Origin: NC2004 sp050874905
GTDB lineage: Bacteria; Bacillota; Clostridia; Lachnospirales; Lachnospiraceae
Direction: 5' to 3'
Assembly (NCBI GenBank): GCA_050874905.1
Contig: JBNMLP010000010.1
Span: forward strand, 1 to 64,000
DNA length: 64,000 bases
Shown here: in pieces, positions 61,576-64,000 of the stretch
Numbering within the stretch: the stretch's first letter is position 1
How the letters are laid out: each line of letters starts with the position of its first letter
Position numbers and translations under genes: made by a program
Notes under the pieces: generated by a model
The model's database searches: none
What the model saw: the letters and a program-made list of their open reading frames with translations, nothing else
What the model was told of the DNA's origin: nothing

Positions 61576-63996
61576 TTACTTCCCAAACATTTCCTTTTGC
61601 AGCCGCAGACCCCGCTCCCCAAAATGTCCATATTCCACCATCTGGTAATCTTTGATCTGCGTCAAATGTTCTCCCTCGTCAAACAATCCATGCCATACAC
61701 CATCTGTTGTCCGGTAGCCATAGGCGTTGATCGCCGGAAGCTCCGTTTGAAGCGCAGAGAGGTATTGGCTATAGGTGTCCTGCGGAAGTCCCGCGTACTG
61801 AAGCACCGTGGAATACAGATAATTGGTACTTGTCACCACATCTGTTTTGGTTCCAATGTCATAATTGGCCCACAGCAGAAATGGGGTACAATACCGCTCC
61901 TGCATCTGCGCCTGATCGTACTGCATCGTTTTGTCTCCCCGGATCACTTGACTTACGTACTCTTCCTCGACGGCAGGCTGATGATCTCCAAACATCAGGA
62001 TCAGTGTCGACTCCTTGTACTCTTTAAAATAAGTAAGCAGATGTTCATATGCCTGATCGGAAAGATAGGCACTGGACAGGTACTCATTTGCCTTTGGATA
62101 ACTACCGTCGTCCGCCACGATCTGCGTTTCAAATGGATATCCGGTCGTATAGGCTCCATGATTCTGCATCGTAACCGCCATGACAAAAAGCCGCTCATCG
62201 TCCTTTTTCTGCTCCATTTGTTCTTCGATCTTTTTATAGGTGGCATCGTCTGTAATATGCCGGATATTTTCCGCATTCACAAAATCATCCTGTGTCAGGA
62301 ACGTGTCAAAGCCGAGCGAACGGTACGCTGCCGTCCGGTTCCAGTTGCTTCCCTTACACGGATGGATCGCCATCGTGCGGTACCCAAGACTTTTTACATA
62401 CCGCGGCAGTCCAAGCGTTTCCTTCTTCATATACTGTTGATACGGCACACTGCCAAGCGGCAAAAATGCCATGCTGTTTCCGGTCAGACATTCAAACTCG
62501 GAATCCGCTGTCAGACTGCCGTAAATGGAAACATAGCATTTTCCTTTCACAATGTGGTCGTTTAGACTGTGGATATATGGAAGATAATCCTGACTGACGT
62601 ACGCATTACCATCTTTGGCAACCAGATTGTAATCCGCCAGACTTTCATTCATGATCACAATGATATTCGGACGCTGCTGTTTCGTTTCCTTTTCTTTCTT
62701 CTCTGTCCGGTACGGCTTCAGGATCTCCTCCACCTGCTGCCTGCTGTACTCCTTTGGCCGCTCCATATTGAGATAATGCAGATTCATAAAAAAGTCAAGG
62801 TATACTCCATTTTGCTCACAATTCTGTTTGCGATACCAGACAGAGTAGCTGATGCCGGAGGATGCGATCACGTCCGACACATAAAGGTAGCGGATACCGA
62901 TCACTCCAACAAGGAAAATGCTGAAACGAAGCACCACCTTTGCAGCACGCACATAACGCCGTTTCCAGCTCTCCCGGTCGATCTTATACTGTCCCAGTAC
63001 TGCCACGAAAAAGAGGTATACCAAAAAGAACGAAAGGTAGCGAAGCTGCTCATGCGTAAAGCTGAGCTGATAGCTGTCACTGACATCCAGCGCAGTCTTT
63101 ACAAACATCAGATCAGACGGTGTAACCGGAGCTCCCCGGAACAAGATCACCTGGATGCTTGCCAGTGCCAGAAGCAGCGCTGTACCATCCAGTAAAAGAA
63201 GGGTTATATAGCGGTTCCCGATCACACCAAACAATACACATTGCAGCAGAAAGAGCAGTGCGCAGTTTAACACAAAGGCTTCCTGATACGCGTGATCCTG
63301 CACGCCATACAGACATTTTGTCAAGGAAAATACAATCGTTGGATTACAGAAAAAGAGTGCCCAGCCGACTCCTGCCACTTCTCCCAGCCGTTTTTCAAAG
63401 GAACGCGGAATGATAAGCAAAAGAAGTAGTAGTAATCCGGCAAGATAAAACCCCTGTTTGTTCAGGGAATCGTCTACTTCATAATGCACCTGCAGGGCAA
63501 GCACCGCTCCCGCTATTTTCTGTCCGGCAACATAACAGTTTTTCAGATAATCATTGGGAGTGGCATAATAGATTCCCGGTGTAACTGCACTGTCATTTCC
63601 CTTTGGTGCTGTCACGATCACCAGATATCCGGTATCCTCGCGCAATGCCACACCCTTTTTAAAGTGCACCACCGTAGCTTTGTCCTGCTTCATGGATGCA
63701 AAGGAAACCTTCTGTTTGGCAAGCACTTTTTTGGTCTGCTTTTCCAAAAGCTTGACCGTCAGAAAAGAATCCTTGTCTTCCGTTCCTGTTATGGCAAACC
63801 GGATTCTTACATCCTTTGCTGTTACATTTTCCTGAAACCGGATCTCCTGTCTTGCACGCTGCCCTGCCCCGATGCTTCCCGTCGTTTTTTCACTCACTGC
63901 CACATCCGGTGTCAGACAGGAAAGCACCTGTTTTTCCGGCAGTTTCACATAAACTAAAAATAACAGCACCGCAAAAATAGCGAGTATGCGTACCAC
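61576..63996 (-). CDS. LTA-synthase-family (sulfatase-fold) membrane protein, 5' end at window edge
   Basis: At least 806 residues. The N-terminal part has a signal-anchor and a beta-rich external segment (about 25-170), then about seven helices (180-400), then an extracellular sulfatase-fold domain of the LTA synthase family: PNIIVIMNESLADY (metal Glu), SLTADSEFECLTGNSMAF (Thr nucleophile region), RTMAIHPCKGSNWNRTAAYRSLGFD, LMFGDHQPAVE (metal Asp/His). Members move phosphoglycerol groups from phosphatidylglycerol to a polymer outside the cell. The frame stays open past the edge, so the true start may lie outside. Confidence 0.9.
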   Translation of the reverse strand: MVRILAIFAVLLFLVYVKLPEKQVLSCLTPDVAVSEKTTGSIGAGQRARQEIRFQENVTAKDVRIRFAITGTEDKDSFLTVKLLEKQTKKVLAKQKVSFASMKQDKATVVHFKKGVALREDTGYLVIVTAPKGNDSAVTPGIYYATPNDYLKNCYVAGQKIAGAVLALQVHYEVDDSLNKQGFYLAGLLLLLLLIIPRSFEKRLGEVAGVGWALFFCNPTIVFSLTKCLYGVQDHAYQEAFVLNCALLFLLQCVLFGVIGNRYITLLLLDGTALLLALASIQVILFRGAPVTPSDLMFVKTALDVSDSYQLSFTHEQLRYLSFFLVYLFFVAVLGQYKIDRESWKRRYVRAAKVVLRFSIFLVGVIGIRYLYVSDVIASSGISYSVWYRKQNCEQNGVYLDFFMNLHYLNMERPKEYSRQQVEEILKPYRTEKKEKETKQQRPNIIVIMNESLADYNLVAKDGNAYVSQDYLPYIHSLNDHIVKGKCYVSIYGSLTADSEFECLTGNSMAFLPLGSVPYQQYMKKETLGLPRYVKSLGYRTMAIHPCKGSNWNRTAAYRSLGFDTFLTQDDFVNAENIRHITDDATYKKIEEQMEQKKDDERLFVMAVTMQNHGAYTTGYPFETQIVADDGSYPKANEYLSSAYLSDQAYEHLLTYFKEYKESTLILMFGDHQPAVEEEYVSQVIRGDKTMQYDQAQMQERYCTPFLLWANYDIGTKTDVVTSTNYLYSTVLQYAGLPQDTYSQYLSALQTELPAINAYGYRTTDGVWHGLFDEGEHLTQIKDYQMVEYGHFGERGLRLQKEMFGK

Positions 63997-64000
63997 ATGA

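Noticed and set aside
61441..62565. 374-codon plus-strand frame opposite the LTA-synthase-family gene
   Set aside because: No recognisable protein pattern and it is fully antisense to a well-supported gene.

Overview
The window looks like a chromosomal stretch from a low-to-mid GC Gram-positive anaerobe of the Clostridia, most probably a gut Lachnospiraceae. The grounds are strong AGGAGG-type ribosome binding sites, TTG and GTG starts, a T-box leader, an RgpF/Rml wall-polysaccharide locus exported by an ABC transporter, a cell-attached GH9 cellulase and no sign of an outer membrane. Almost every gene is on the minus strand. The species cannot be named from the sequence alone. No rRNA, tRNA, CRISPR array, insertion sequence or prophage was recognised.

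Layout. 1-0.8 kb: the C-terminal end of an AbiEii-type nucleotidyltransferase toxin, then a non-coding stretch with a 110-bp tandem duplication, a 16-bp inverted repeat and a 13-bp repeat array. 0.8-7.2 kb: methionine aminopeptidase, a small membrane protein, a TerB-like/AAA+ ATPase and a heterodimeric ABC exporter, closely packed. 7.2-10.2 kb: T-box leader, acetolactate synthase (ilvB, ilvN) and a Dabb protein. 10.2-19.4 kb: a Zn/Cd P-type ATPase with duplicated HMA/His-rich modules, a secreted CAP protein, an SmtB/CzrA-type zinc sensor, a DUF3783 protein, a SWIM-SNF2 helicase and an NlpC/P60 hydrolase. 19.4-24.6 kb: an ABC ATPase, an FtsX-type permease and a heptad-repeat exported protein; this operon carries the same 20-bp operator as the P-type ATPase promoter, so both are probably zinc-sensor targets. 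24.6-27.9 kb: a GH9 lipoprotein and a coiled-coil protein.

27.9-35.8 kb is the most unusual region. It holds a 57-residue peptide gene with CRC and CYC motifs, an M16 (HxxEH) peptidase, a long solute-binding-type lipoprotein, a decayed second copy of the same module, a third fragment, and a divergent two-component system. It looks like a RiPP-like or signalling-peptide locus that was duplicated and partly lost. 35.8-39.4 kb: a CDF cation transporter, a DUF11-like repeat protein, and an AT-rich pair encoding an Abi_2/HEPN defence protein and a small partner.

39.5-64 kb is one large cell-surface polysaccharide locus, all on the minus strand. It has the four dTDP-L-rhamnose genes (rfbA, B, C, D), two RgpF-like rhamnan synthesis proteins, a Wzm/Wzt-type ABC exporter with a C-terminal Wzt domain, several GT2 glycosyltransferases, a zinc-ribbon SDR epimerase, an OafA-type acyltransferase and an LTA-synthase-family phosphotransferase running to the right edge. 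Inside it lies a compact, AT-rich cassette (43.3-48.3 kb). This encodes a GtrA flippase, GtrB-like transferase and GT-C-like membrane enzyme interleaved with a sugar ketoisomerase, aminotransferase and GNAT acetyltransferase. It appears able to make a 3-acylamino-3,6-dideoxy sugar, load it on a lipid carrier, flip it and add it to the polymer outside the cell.
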